Source: an uncultured Bacilli bacterium
GTDB taxonomy: Bacteria > Bacillota_I > Bacilli_A > RF39 > UBA660
Assembly (NCBI GenBank): GCA_934086145.1
Contig: CAKOHV010000004.1
Coordinates: 1 to 64,000, forward strand
DNA length: 64,000 bases
Direction: 5' to 3'
Made by a program: the position numbers and the translations under genes. Each line of letters starts with the position of its first letter. Position 1 is the stretch's first letter. The notes under the pieces were generated by a model. The model made no database searches, was not told the DNA's origin, and saw nothing but the letters and a program-made list of their open reading frames with translations. Below, one piece after another: positions 42,979 to 51,596 of this stretch.

Positions 42979-44982
42979 CTATAAATTTCCTTTTCCTAAT
43001 ATATGTTTTTGAATCTGTAATAAATCAACAATTGATATTTTACCATCATAATTTGTATCTCCGGCATACATTCTATAACCATCTAAATTTCCACGACCTA
43101 ATATATGTTTCTGAATTTGTAATAAATCAACAATTGAAACATTTCCATCACCATTCGTATCACCACGAACAGCAATAGTATAAACTAAAGAGTCTTGTGT
43201 TCCATTAACCGTAATTTTATCTCCTGTTACTAAATTTCCGGCATTTTTAGCATTGCCATTAATATCAACAATTGTAGCACTTCCACCACTAGCTGTAACA
43301 GTATTTACAACTGTTCCAACTTGCATACCAGGTGAAATTCCATACATTACATCCTCATTAACACGTACTCCCATTTTATTTACTACATCAATTGCTTTAA
43401 TTACTGGAACATCAGGAATAATACGTTTAACATAAACTATATATGTCTTCGTATTACCATTTTCGGCGGTTACGCCAACTTGAACAACAGCATTATTATC
43501 TGCATCAAATGAAACTGTCCCAACGCCACTTACAACCGCCTTGCTATCTTCCGCTGTCGCGGATACGACAACTTCTGTTTTGTCAGTTGTTATATTGTAA
43601 TTATACTCAACACGATCCCTATCAAATCCGGTAACAGTAACACCATCGATAAGTAAACTACTTAAATTATCATTACTACTTTTATCAACTGGCTGAACTA
43701 TTTCATCACTAATCCCCATAAAGACTGGGATAACAAAGTTAAAATTAGAATTTAATAAATTACCTGCTTTATAAGCTTTATACATTGTGTTAGCTTCACT
43801 TGCTGGAGCATAAATATTAGTCATATATTGGTGAGAATAAAGTGGATAAGATGTTGTTGGCGAAATATTAAACTTTTGATAGTACCCCGTATTTTGTCCC
43901 TTCTTTATATAACCTTCACTTATAAATTCGGCACCACCAGAAATAGCTTTAGCTACCGTATTCCAAGGCCTTTGATAACTTAGATTTTCACATTTCGTAA
44001 TATCATAATAAGGTAGACCATCTTCAGCAAAAGAAACACATGAAGCCCCCGCAATAAACCCTGAAGCATAAGCCAAACCACGTTGAACTGTGTAAGGATA
44101 AATTGCATCAGCATAAGCCCCAATATTAAAGAAATTATAATACCCATCTAACGAATATCCATCAGCTGAATATCTATTATAAGTAGTAGTATAGGTTCCT
44201 GATACCGAAGCATAGGTCTGATTATTAGCTCCTTCTTGAATACTTCTTGATAATATATGCAATGGATTTACCCCATTATTAGCCCCGGCTTCTTTAAATT
44301 CACCAAGATACTTCAACAAATTACCATTACCAACAACTTTTTTCATTGCTTCATCATTAGATATATCTTTTGAACTTTGCAAATCCAAAAATTGAAAAAT
44401 ATGTTCTTCAAATAAACTATTTCGTGGATCCATAAATGACATAATAGTAGCAGCATTTACATAATAATAACTACCTTCTATAAAATTACCATTTAACCAA
44501 TAATTGGAATTACTAGTTTGTAAAACTGTTTTACCTTCTTCCTCTAAGGATACTTCATTTAAAGACTTACCAATTTGTTGAGCTTCAAAATTCCAATTAG
44601 GATACTTAGTATGTAAATAATAAAGATAAGGACAATAAGATTGATGAAACCCCTTCGTTACTAATTCATTACAATAGCTTTCATAATTATCGCCACTCGT
44701 CAACATTGCTTGATCAACATTTAAAATATAGGAAGAGGAAACAAAACCGATTTTACCATTATCAAAAGAAATTCTTGTTCCATAGGTTCCTCCTGCTTTA
44801 TCATCTAAGACAACAACTCTTGTTCCATAAGCTAATTCTGTCATTGTAGCAGAACCACGAAGAGAACTTTCATGAACAACTAAAGCATCAGCACTAATTA
44901 TACCATTATAATTTTCAAGAGCATCAACAGTTAAAAACATCGTAAAAAACAGAATAAGAATATAAGTAATTTTTTTAACCAT
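42979..44982 (-). CDS. Secreted glucosaminidase-like wall hydrolase with C-terminal dockerin
   Basis: Domains in 667 residues are a signal peptide (1-20), an SH3-like domain at about 28-85 (SLRGSATMTELAYGTRVVVL), and a glucosaminidase-type catalytic region at about 105-400 (HILSRSIQEGANNQTY with the likely acid Glu, YYNFFNIGAYADA, WNTVAKAISGGAEFI). A cadherin-like domain at about 415-495, an unassigned beta domain and a type I dockerin from about 605 follow. The dockerin has two calcium-loop repeats (DTNGDGNVSIVDLLQIQKHI, DTNYDGKISIVDLLQIQKHI). It would cut peptidoglycan glycan strands. The ATG at 44982 is chosen for its AAGGAGTG site. Confidence 0.85.
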   Translation of the reverse strand: MVKKITYILILFFTMFLTVDALENYNGIISADALVVHESSLRGSATMTELAYGTRVVVLDDKAGGTYGTRISFDNGKIGFVSSSYILNVDQAMLTSGDNYESYCNELVTKGFHQSYCPYLYYLHTKYPNWNFEAQQIGKSLNEVSLEEEGKTVLQTSNSNYWLNGNFIEGSYYYVNAATIMSFMDPRNSLFEEHIFQFLDLQSSKDISNDEAMKKVVGNGNLLKYLGEFKEAGANNGVNPLHILSRSIQEGANNQTYASVSGTYTTTYNRYSADGYSLDGYYNFFNIGAYADAIYPYTVQRGLAYASGFIAGASCVSFAEDGLPYYDITKCENLSYQRPWNTVAKAISGGAEFISEGYIKKGQNTGYYQKFNISPTTSYPLYSHQYMTNIYAPASEANTMYKAYKAGNLLNSNFNFVIPVFMGISDEIVQPVDKSSNDNLSSLLIDGVTVTGFDRDRVEYNYNITTDKTEVVVSATAEDSKAVVSGVGTVSFDADNNAVVQVGVTAENGNTKTYIVYVKRIIPDVPVIKAIDVVNKMGVRVNEDVMYGISPGMQVGTVVNTVTASGGSATIVDINGNAKNAGNLVTGDKITVNGTQDSLVYTIAVRGDTNGDGNVSIVDLLQIQKHILGRGNLDGYRMYAGDTNYDGKISIVDLLQIQKHILGKGNL

Positions 44983-45011
44983 CTTATCACTCCTTACTAC
45001 CATCCATAACC

Positions 45012-45040
45012 ATTATAGCATAACCTATATCAGATAACAA
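45012..45040 (-). promoter_or_regulatory. Promoter of the glucosaminidase-cohesin operon
   Basis: TTGTTA (45035-45040), a 17-bp spacer and a perfect TATAAT (45012-45017) lie about 30 bp upstream of the ATG. It is divergent from the promoter at 45091-45119. Confidence 0.7.
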
Positions 45041-45090
45041 CGTACCAAAATGTCTATAACTGTAAAGCAGCAACATCTTTTAAGTAACAA

Positions 45091-45119
45091 TTGTTATAGA
45101 AAATAAATTATGATATGAT
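45091..45119 (+). promoter_or_regulatory. Promoter of the PASTA-LCP gene
   Basis: TTGTTA (45091-45096), a 17-bp spacer and TATGAT (45114-45119) precede the GAGGAG ribosome site by about 18 bp. The same -35 hexamer as the divergent promoter suggests shared control. Confidence 0.7.
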
Positions 45120-45142
45120 ATATACAATAATGTTAATGAGGA

Positions 45143-47284
45143 GTGGTTACTACGAAAATTCTAACAAAAAAGATGAAAAAAATAAGTAAAATACAAAAAT
45201 TCTTTTATTTTGTAACAATCATTGCTTACCTAGCAACCTTTATCTACTTTATTTATGGTATTCTCCATTTAAAAGGTATTGAAACAGCTATTAGAATTAT
45301 TGCAGTTATTATATTTGCAATTTGGTTTGCCGTTTATTCTCTAGCCGGATTAATATGTATGCTTTCCAAAAAGCAAAAAACCTTTATTTTTTTAACCATC
45401 ATAACTATTATTTTCTGTCCTATCTTTAGTGTTTCATCATACTACATTAACAAAGTATATGGGGCTTTAGAAAATATTAATCGGGAAAAAATAACTTATG
45501 CATCTAATATGATTGCTTTAAAAGAAACAAAGTTTAATAGCAGTTCAGTCATAGGAATGATCGAATCAGAAGACGATATTGAAGGAAATAACTTAGCTAA
45601 AAAAATAATTAAAAACAATAGTTTATCTAACAAAATTGAAACTTATGAAGATTATCAATCAATGCTAAAAGATTTATACAACAAAAAAATTGATGCTTGC
45701 TTTGTATCTAGTAACTACGCCATCTTATTTAGTCAAGAAGATGCCTTTCCTACTATCGCTGATGATGTCAAAGTTCTTTATGAATATAGTGAAGAACAAG
45801 TAAATAAAGATGCTGAAGTATTAAAAACTAATACTAAAAAAGACTTAACAGAACCATTTACAATGTTAATAATGGGTGTTGATTCTGAAAAAAATGGTTT
45901 AACAGCTAATCAAGCTTTCAATGGTGACACCTTAATCATGGTTACCTTTAATCCTAATACCTTAACGGCTACCATGTTTAGTATCCCAAGAGATATGTAC
46001 GTTCCAATTGCTTGTAACAATAATCGTTATGCTAAAATAAACTCATCAGCTGCTTATGGTTCATCTTGCGTTATAAATACAATTAAACAATTAACTAAAA
46101 TAGATATTGACTACTATGTTAAGATGAATTTCCAAGGAGTTGTCGATTTAGTAGAAGCCTTAGGAGGCATAACCGTCGACGTTGAAAAACCAGACTTTGC
46201 TTACGATAACAAGCACATTGGTCAAGTATGTGAGCAAAACTCAAAAAGACAATTTGGTTCTAACCTAGTATGTATGAAAACTGGTGTTCAACAATTAAAT
46301 GGTGAACAAGCCCTTGCCTATGCAAGATGCCGTCACCTATATGCTGTTTCCGATATTGCCAGAAATAAGCATCAACAAGATATTATTGAAGCTATGGCAC
46401 AAAAAGTTAAAACTTTAAGAAGTGTTAAAGATTTCGAAAATATCTTAACCGCTGTTTCTAACAACTTAGAAACTAATATGACAACTGAACAAATCCTTTC
46501 GATATATAACGTTGCAAAAGATATGCTTCAAAATACCGATTCATCTTCATCATTGTCAATCAAAAAAACATATCTTGCCTACTATAATTTACCAATTTAC
46601 TTACCTTCATCAGGTTCTTATACTAGTGCACTAGGTTACTATCCTCAATCATTAGAAGCAATTGTCAAAGCAATGAAGGTTAATTTAGGTTTAGAAACTG
46701 AAAAACCAGTAAAGACATTTAAAATTAGTTACAATGAAGATTATACAACCCCTTTAATCGGTCAAGGATTAACAGGTGGAACCAAATTGGAACGTATGCC
46801 AAACTTCATTGGTTACGATCGCTATTATGTAAGTGATTGGTGCTCTAAGAATGGCCTTTCATGTACATTCAAAGACCAAGATAGTTCTAAAGAAGTCGGC
46901 GAAGTCGTTGACCAAGCTGTTCATGAAGGGGTCTTACTAAAATCAATATCATCAGCTACTTTCTACGTTAGTAATGGTCGTTACCAGTCATTGATTGAGG
47001 ACGATGATAATGACGATGACGATGAAGACAATAACTCGAATAAAAATAATAATTCCAATAGTTCAAACAATAATTCTAGCAATAATTCTAACAGCAACAA
47101 AAACAATGATAAAAATAACGACAAAGATAACAGCAAAGATAATGACAAAAATGATGATAAAAATAACGAAAAGAATAATGACAAAAACAATGATTCTTCA
47201 AGTGATTCCAACAAAAATGATAACAAAACAGAAGATAAAAAAGATGATAAAAAAGATGACACATCATCCGAAACTAACGAATAA
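45143..47284 (+). CDS. LCP-family ligase with binding-protein-like insert, PASTA domain and disordered tail
   Basis: This roughly 713-residue protein has three N-terminal membrane helices, then a binding-protein-like region (about 120-220, with LYNKKIDACFVSSNYA). The LCP domain is at about 235-420 (SIPRDMYVPI, MNFQGVVDLVEALGGITV, EQALAYARCRHLYAVSDIARNK). A PASTA-like domain at about 540-605 (MPNFIGYD ... VGEVVDQAVHEG) precedes a long Asp/Asn/Lys/Ser tail. PASTA domains bind peptidoglycan fragments, so it probably acts at sites of wall synthesis. The start is uncertain: the GTG at 45143 overlaps the GAGGAG site and an ACG sits where ATG is expected. A terminator follows at 47291. Confidence 0.88.
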   Translation: MVTTKILTKKMKKISKIQKFFYFVTIIAYLATFIYFIYGILHLKGIETAIRIIAVIIFAIWFAVYSLAGLICMLSKKQKTFIFLTIITIIFCPIFSVSSYYINKVYGALENINREKITYASNMIALKETKFNSSSVIGMIESEDDIEGNNLAKKIIKNNSLSNKIETYEDYQSMLKDLYNKKIDACFVSSNYAILFSQEDAFPTIADDVKVLYEYSEEQVNKDAEVLKTNTKKDLTEPFTMLIMGVDSEKNGLTANQAFNGDTLIMVTFNPNTLTATMFSIPRDMYVPIACNNNRYAKINSSAAYGSSCVINTIKQLTKIDIDYYVKMNFQGVVDLVEALGGITVDVEKPDFAYDNKHIGQVCEQNSKRQFGSNLVCMKTGVQQLNGEQALAYARCRHLYAVSDIARNKHQQDIIEAMAQKVKTLRSVKDFENILTAVSNNLETNMTTEQILSIYNVAKDMLQNTDSSSSLSIKKTYLAYYNLPIYLPSSGSYTSALGYYPQSLEAIVKAMKVNLGLETEKPVKTFKISYNEDYTTPLIGQGLTGGTKLERMPNFIGYDRYYVSDWCSKNGLSCTFKDQDSSKEVGEVVDQAVHEGVLLKSISSATFYVSNGRYQSLIEDDDNDDDDEDNNSNKNNNSNSSNNNSSNNSNSNKNNDKNNDKDNSKDNDKNDDKNNEKNNDKNNDSSSDSNKNDNKTEDKKDDKKDDTSSETNE
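46990..47275 (+). repeat. Low-complexity Asp/Asn/Lys/Ser tail region
   Basis: Purine-rich sequence dominated by AAC/AAT/GAT/AAA codons encodes the disordered C-terminus of the PASTA-LCP protein. Other frames stay open here only because of the base bias. Confidence 0.8.
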
Positions 47285-47290
47285 ATTATT

Positions 47291-47318
47291 AAAAGTACCA
47301 CCAAGGTACTTTTATTAT
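47291..47318 (+). terminator. Terminator of the PASTA-LCP gene
   Basis: AAAAGTACC (47291-47299) pairs with GGTACTTTT (47305-47313), six bases past the stop codon. The downstream T-tract is short. Confidence 0.7.
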
Positions 47319-47362
47319 GAATAAAATATAAATATAATAATATAAGAAATGAGGTTCAAAAA

Positions 47363-48217
47363 GTGCATAACGAAGTATTTTATACAAAAAAAATAAACAA
47401 AGATATAACACTAGCTGTTATTAGTGATATTCATTACTATCCTAAATTCAATACAAACATATTTAGAAGATTAGAAAAACAAGTTCAAAAAAGACAACCA
47501 AATTATATTTGTGTAGTTGGTGATATCTTAGATGAATCAAAATTTACAGAAATAGATAACTTAATTACTTTCTTTACCAATTTAGCCAAAATTTCCCCAG
47601 TCATAGTCGTTCTTGGTAATCATGATGAAAAAACTGGAGCAATGTTTAAATGGCAATCCAAAAACAATTCTGTTTTAACTAAAGCTTTAAATAAAATAGA
47701 TAACCTTCATCTTCTTGAAGATGAAATATGGCAAGATAATAATATAACTTTTTATGGTTTTAACTTATCATTTAATTACTATGAGAAAAGCGATGAAGCA
47801 TATGAAGTTTTTGTTGAAGAAACCAAGCAATTAAAATGTCCTCTTCAAAAAGAAACGTATAATATCACCCTATTTCATAGTCCAGCTAATATCTACCAAT
47901 TTATTGCTAAAAACCCTAATCATCCCCTTAATCAAACTGATTTAATATTGTCAGGTCACATGCATAATGGTTGTTTACCATTTATAATAGCTCATCCTCT
48001 TAACAAACTTTTCAAAACAAACGTCGGTTTAATTTCCCCCCAAAAAACATTATTTCCAAAATTAGCTCAAGGAAAAGTAACTTCTGAAGTAAAAGATGGT
48101 TACATTTATGAAGGTGTAACTAAATTAAGTCATTCCACTAAGATGTTCCATGCTTTTGATTTTATCTTTCAAAAGAAAGTCGAATTTTTAACTATTAAAC
48201 CTAACAATAAAGAATAA
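47363..48217 (+). CDS. Calcineurin-like metallophosphoesterase
   Basis: This 284-residue protein has the two-metal phosphoesterase motifs in order: VISDIHYYP (DxH), VVGDILDES (GDxxD), VVLGNHDEK (GNHD), LFHSPA and LSGHMHNG (GHxH). The family includes membrane-associated enzymes acting on phosphodiesters, lipids or UDP-sugars; the late HPLNKLFKTN region gives no specificity. No signal peptide is present. GTG is the start, supported by a GAGG site 8 bp upstream. It is probably a single gene, closed by a strong terminator shared with the convergent LTA operon. Confidence 0.92.
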   Translation: MHNEVFYTKKINKDITLAVISDIHYYPKFNTNIFRRLEKQVQKRQPNYICVVGDILDESKFTEIDNLITFFTNLAKISPVIVVLGNHDEKTGAMFKWQSKNNSVLTKALNKIDNLHLLEDEIWQDNNITFYGFNLSFNYYEKSDEAYEVFVEETKQLKCPLQKETYNITLFHSPANIYQFIAKNPNHPLNQTDLILSGHMHNGCLPFIIAHPLNKLFKTNVGLISPQKTLFPKLAQGKVTSEVKDGYIYEGVTKLSHSTKMFHAFDFIFQKKVEFLTIKPNNKE

Positions 48218-48247
48218 AAATTCTTATAAAATATCACTAAAAAAGCA

Positions 48248-48286
48248 AAAAAGAGAAAAGTAAATGTAAAATACTTTTCTCTTTTT
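48248..48286. terminator. Bidirectional terminator
   Basis: A perfect 15-bp stem (AAAAAGAGAAAAGTA at 48248-48262 and its complement at 48272-48286) lies between the phosphoesterase gene and the LTA synthase operon. Confidence 0.88.
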
Positions 48287-48312
48287 GTTCACCTTACTAT
48301 CTCTTATCTAAA

Positions 48313-49023
48313 TTAATCTTCATCATAAGTTGGTTTCAAAGTAGGTTGATAATCTACAACACTCCATCTTGCCCCATCTTCTTTTACGACAACAACAGAA
48401 GCTTCATCATCATATCCCATATCAGAAACATAACTTATTTTTAACTTAACTAAATAACCATCTTTTTTTTCTTCGTCAACTAAATAAGTTGTTTTTTCTG
48501 TTGAAACAACCTCAACACTACTGACTTCTGGTAAAGTTTGTTTTCTATCTCCATAAGTATCATCTATTAAAGTTGAATACAAAGTATCCATTACCTTTTT
48601 GCTATACATTTCTACTTTATCTTTATAAAAATACTCTGTTCCTCCAACATCATATTTATTAAGTTTAGTACTCATCGTATACAAATCGATTACAAATAAC
48701 TTAGCTACTTGGGTACTATATGCTTCTTCATCAACCTTAGACTCTTTCAATATTTTTTTCAATTTTTCAAATTCACTTTTATAATATTTACTATCTTTAT
48801 CGCTTATAGAATAACCATAATCATCTAGGCTATCGACAACCTTTACCGTTACGACATTCTTAGGTGTATTATTATTCTTTTTTAATTTAAAATTATAAAA
48901 TAACAAGCCACCAACAATTAATATTACTAATAGCAATAATATCCATAATTTATTTTTCTTCTTTTTCTTTTTTAACTTCGTTTCGTCTTTAATATCTCTT
49001 TTTATTTCTTTTTCTTTAGCCAT
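48313..49023 (-). CDS. Membrane-anchored hypothetical protein linked to LTA synthase
   Basis: This 236-residue protein has a highly basic N-terminus (KKKKKKNK), one membrane helix (LWILLLLVILIVGGLLFYNF, about residues 28-47), and an extracytoplasmic domain of about 180 residues without recognised motifs. Its start overlaps the end of the LTA synthase gene by 8 bp, so the two are translationally coupled and probably act together. I do not recognise the domain; its late strands (VKLKISYVSDMGYDDEASVV) are of the NTF2-like or Cystatin-like size class. Upstream in-frame ATGs exist, and the choice at 49023 is tentative. Confidence 0.72.
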   Translation of the reverse strand: MAKEKEIKRDIKDETKLKKKKKKNKLWILLLLVILIVGGLLFYNFKLKKNNNTPKNVVTVKVVDSLDDYGYSISDKDSKYYKSEFEKLKKILKESKVDEEAYSTQVAKLFVIDLYTMSTKLNKYDVGGTEYFYKDKVEMYSKKVMDTLYSTLIDDTYGDRKQTLPEVSSVEVVSTEKTTYLVDEEKKDGYLVKLKISYVSDMGYDDEASVVVVKEDGARWSVVDYQPTLKPTYDED

Positions 49024-51112
49024 TACCATCACCATTTCCTATGTTTGAATTACCACTTCTTATATTAGCCCCCTCTTTTTTTATTAAATCATGAACAATA
49101 ATATTATTTGAAACTGTTAGTATTTTATCAGCATATTCTTTTAATGAACTAACATAGTTTTCATCTATTATTGCATTTTCTTTTAAAATTAAATAATTAT
49201 TAGATGTATTACTATAATAAATTGTATTTGTAACAAAATTACCACTAGGGAAAACTACAACATTATCTTCTTTTATATCATAGATATCATGTCCAAGTGC
49301 ATAAGGGTTACTAAATCCTAACATATTACCTAGTGTTGGCATAACATCATACATTCCCATAACATTGTTATTTACTAATTTGATTTTTTTAGCCACATTT
49401 TTATTTTTAGTCCAAATAATCAAAGGAGTTCGACGATTGATTTCATGAGCATAATAGTCATAATTTACATAGTTAGGATTTCCTTCTTCGTAAACTTCTC
49501 CCGTTTCTGTATTATAATTATAATAATATTGATACTCACTTTTATCTAATCTGGCATCATGATCCCCATAGAAAACAAAGACTGTATTATTGTAATATTC
49601 ACTATTTTTTACATATTCTACAAATTGTCCTAATGACATGTCAGCATAATGAGCACTAATAAAATAGTTACCTAATTTAGTTCCCTTTAAGTAATTATCT
49701 GTTTTTACTTCCTCTTCTTGAGTCTGTTCATTTTTTACCTTGTATGTATTAGTTAATTCTAGTTTACCAAAATTATCATAAATTTCCGGATTCCAATCTG
49801 TAGCTGCAAATGGTGAATGGTTGGATAATTGAATTAAAGTTCCCATATAATTCGTATGTTCTTGCTCTACTTTTTCAAGTTTTTCTTGCATTTGTTCAAA
49901 GAACATTGAATCATTTAAGCCAAGCCCAACACGATCTGTTTTTTCATCATACTTAAATGTTTCTTTAAAAAACATATCCTGATATCCTAATCTTGGATGC
50001 ATATTATTTCTATTCCACATTGAAGAACTATTAGCATGAGCACTAAAGGTATAATAGCCTTTTTGTGATAATAGTTTTGGAATTGTAACATAATCTCTCT
50101 TATAGTATCCAACGAAAACTGTTCCACTACTTGAAGGCATTAATGAGGTATTTAAAGTAAACTCTGTATCACTACTTGTTCCAACACTAATTTGTGGATA
50201 GAAGTTACTAAAATACATTCCTTCTTTTGATAATTTATTTATTGTTGGTGTTATTTCAACACCATTTACTTTAGTATCAATCAAAAAATTTTGAATACTT
50301 TCCATATGAACAAAAATAACATTCATACCTTCTAAGACATTAGTATACTTATTATCATGCTTAGATTCATTTTCTTTAAACTTATTAGCATAAAATTCTC
50401 TGAAGTTCTTAGCAGCTTCATCATATCCAAATAAAGAATTTATTTTAGGAGATAAACTTTGAACCAAATCATTTCCTTGATATAAAATTATACCAAAACG
50501 TTGGACAATGTACTCCCTATTCCATTGTTTTACTAGTCTACTAGCATCAGTTCCCGTAATATTTACTAAAGTAAATGATAAAATTATGAAACCTCCTAAT
50601 AAGGTTCCCACAAACATTTTCTTCCCCTTTTCAATACGACCTACAAAATTATAATAATTACTAATTTTAAGTAGACGATGAATATAGTAGTAAAAAAAGG
50701 GAAAAAAGACATAAATAAAGTCAATAAATCTAAATTTTTCAATTAATGAATCCCCAACTTCTCCTACTAAGCCAAGTTCTGCTAGTAAGCTGAAAGAAGC
50801 AAACGAGGTGTAAAAAACATAATAAATAGAATTTACAACACACATTAAAGTTACTACTAAAAGCCAAAACATATAATATTTAAATTGTTTATCAGCTTTA
50901 AATAAGTATCCAAAAGCTCCTATGATTACTAATAAAGCTAAATCACAAATAAAAGGTTCATAAGCAAATGTATTACGTAACGTAAATTTTCTTAATAAGA
51001 CAGTCTCTATCATTGCAAATAGTACAAATGTTAAAAATAACTTATTTGTAGAAAAATACTGTATAATAAATTTACGTATTTTTTTTAAAATATTTGATAT
51101 TTTATTTTTCAT
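49016..51112 (-). CDS. ltaS: Lipoteichoic acid synthase-family protein
   Basis: This 698-residue protein has five N-terminal membrane helices (to about 205) and an extracellular sulfatase-fold domain. It contains VIFVHMESIQNFL at the metal site, SVGTSSDTEFTLN with the likely catalytic Thr, and HSPFAATDWN, FVFYGDHDARLDKSEY and RTPLIIWTK downstream. LtaS-type enzymes polymerise glycerol phosphate from phosphatidylglycerol onto a glycolipid. Related phosphoglycerol transferases cannot be excluded. The ATG at 51112 follows AGAAGGGATGA. It has its own extended promoter and is coupled to the 48313-49023 gene. Confidence 0.93.
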   Translation of the reverse strand: MKNKISNILKKIRKFIIQYFSTNKLFLTFVLFAMIETVLLRKFTLRNTFAYEPFICDLALLVIIGAFGYLFKADKQFKYYMFWLLVVTLMCVVNSIYYVFYTSFASFSLLAELGLVGEVGDSLIEKFRFIDFIYVFFPFFYYYIHRLLKISNYYNFVGRIEKGKKMFVGTLLGGFIILSFTLVNITGTDASRLVKQWNREYIVQRFGIILYQGNDLVQSLSPKINSLFGYDEAAKNFREFYANKFKENESKHDNKYTNVLEGMNVIFVHMESIQNFLIDTKVNGVEITPTINKLSKEGMYFSNFYPQISVGTSSDTEFTLNTSLMPSSSGTVFVGYYKRDYVTIPKLLSQKGYYTFSAHANSSSMWNRNNMHPRLGYQDMFFKETFKYDEKTDRVGLGLNDSMFFEQMQEKLEKVEQEHTNYMGTLIQLSNHSPFAATDWNPEIYDNFGKLELTNTYKVKNEQTQEEEVKTDNYLKGTKLGNYFISAHYADMSLGQFVEYVKNSEYYNNTVFVFYGDHDARLDKSEYQYYYNYNTETGEVYEEGNPNYVNYDYYAHEINRRTPLIIWTKNKNVAKKIKLVNNNVMGMYDVMPTLGNMLGFSNPYALGHDIYDIKEDNVVVFPSGNFVTNTIYYSNTSNNYLILKENAIIDENYVSSLKEYADKILTVSNNIIVHDLIKKEGANIRSGNSNIGNGDGNG

Positions 51113-51134
51113 TTCATCCCTTCTTACAGAACAT

Positions 51135-51164
51135 ATTATAACATATATCAACATTTTGTTACAA
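51135..51164 (-). promoter_or_regulatory. Promoter of the LTA synthase operon
   Basis: TTGTAA (51159-51164), an 18-bp spacer and TATAAT (51135-51140), preceded by an extended TGT, lie on the minus strand about 22 bp before the ATG. Confidence 0.65.
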
Positions 51165-51188
51165 CATTGTAATTTTAGATGATTTTTT

Positions 51189-51290
51189 CGTGAATTTTTA
51201 GACTAAATTCCATTTTTTATGAAAATATTTAAAATACAAGACTTATTTCCGTTTTTAACCTAAAAGCGGAAATCCAAATTAAAATTCACG
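51189..51290. mobile_element. MITE-like palindromic element, copy 2
   Basis: A 102-bp imperfect palindrome has perfect 10-bp terminal repeats CGTGAATTTT / AAAATTCACG and T-runs directly outside both ends. Its reverse complement matches the two halves of the element at 31509-31715. There is no coding capacity. It lies between the LTA promoter and the tRNA promoter. Confidence 0.72.
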
Positions 51291-51306
51291 TTTTTTAAAT
51301 TTATAC

Positions 51307-51335
51307 TTGAATTTTTTTTAATTTAATGGTATCAT
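51307..51335 (+). promoter_or_regulatory. Promoter of tRNA-Gly
   Basis: TTGAAT (51307-51312), a 17-bp spacer and TATCAT (51330-51335) lie 18 bp upstream of the mature tRNA. Confidence 0.65.
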
Positions 51336-51353
51336 CTAATTACGTGTACAAAC

Positions 51354-51428
51354 GCAGGTGTAGTACAATGGTTAGTATGCAACCTTGCCAAGGTTGAGAT
51401 GGGAGTTCGATTCTCCTCACTTGCTCCA
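51354..51428 (+). tRNA. tRNA-Gly (anticodon GCC)
   Basis: The 75-nt gene has a closed acceptor stem (GCAGGTG with CACTTGC, one G-T pair), anticodon stem CAACC/GGTTG with loop TTGCCAA, T-arm GTTCGATTC and an encoded CCA end. It stands alone, with its own promoter and terminator. Confidence 0.96.
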
Positions 51429-51438
51429 TTTGAAATCA

Positions 51439-51470
51439 ACTTACGAGCTTAATTGTTCGTAAGTTTTTTT
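51439..51470 (+). terminator. Terminator of tRNA-Gly
   Basis: ACTTACGA (51439-51446) pairs with TCGTAAGT (51457-51464), followed by a run of Ts, 10 bp past the tRNA. Confidence 0.88.
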
Positions 51471-51596
51471 ATACAAAATTTTTGTTAAATGTAATAACCA
51501 ATAAATGAAAACAATATTTTATATAAAAAGATACGGTTTCTAGTGATGATAAAAAGCAGAAAAGAAAAAAGACGATTACGAATTATAACCATCAAA

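Noticed and set aside
46981..47324. Long open frames on both strands over the C-terminal tail of the PASTA-LCP gene.
   Set aside because: They arise from Asn/Asp/Lys/Ser codon bias. They lack ribosome sites and their products are low-complexity Leu/Ser or Met/Thr/Ile strings.
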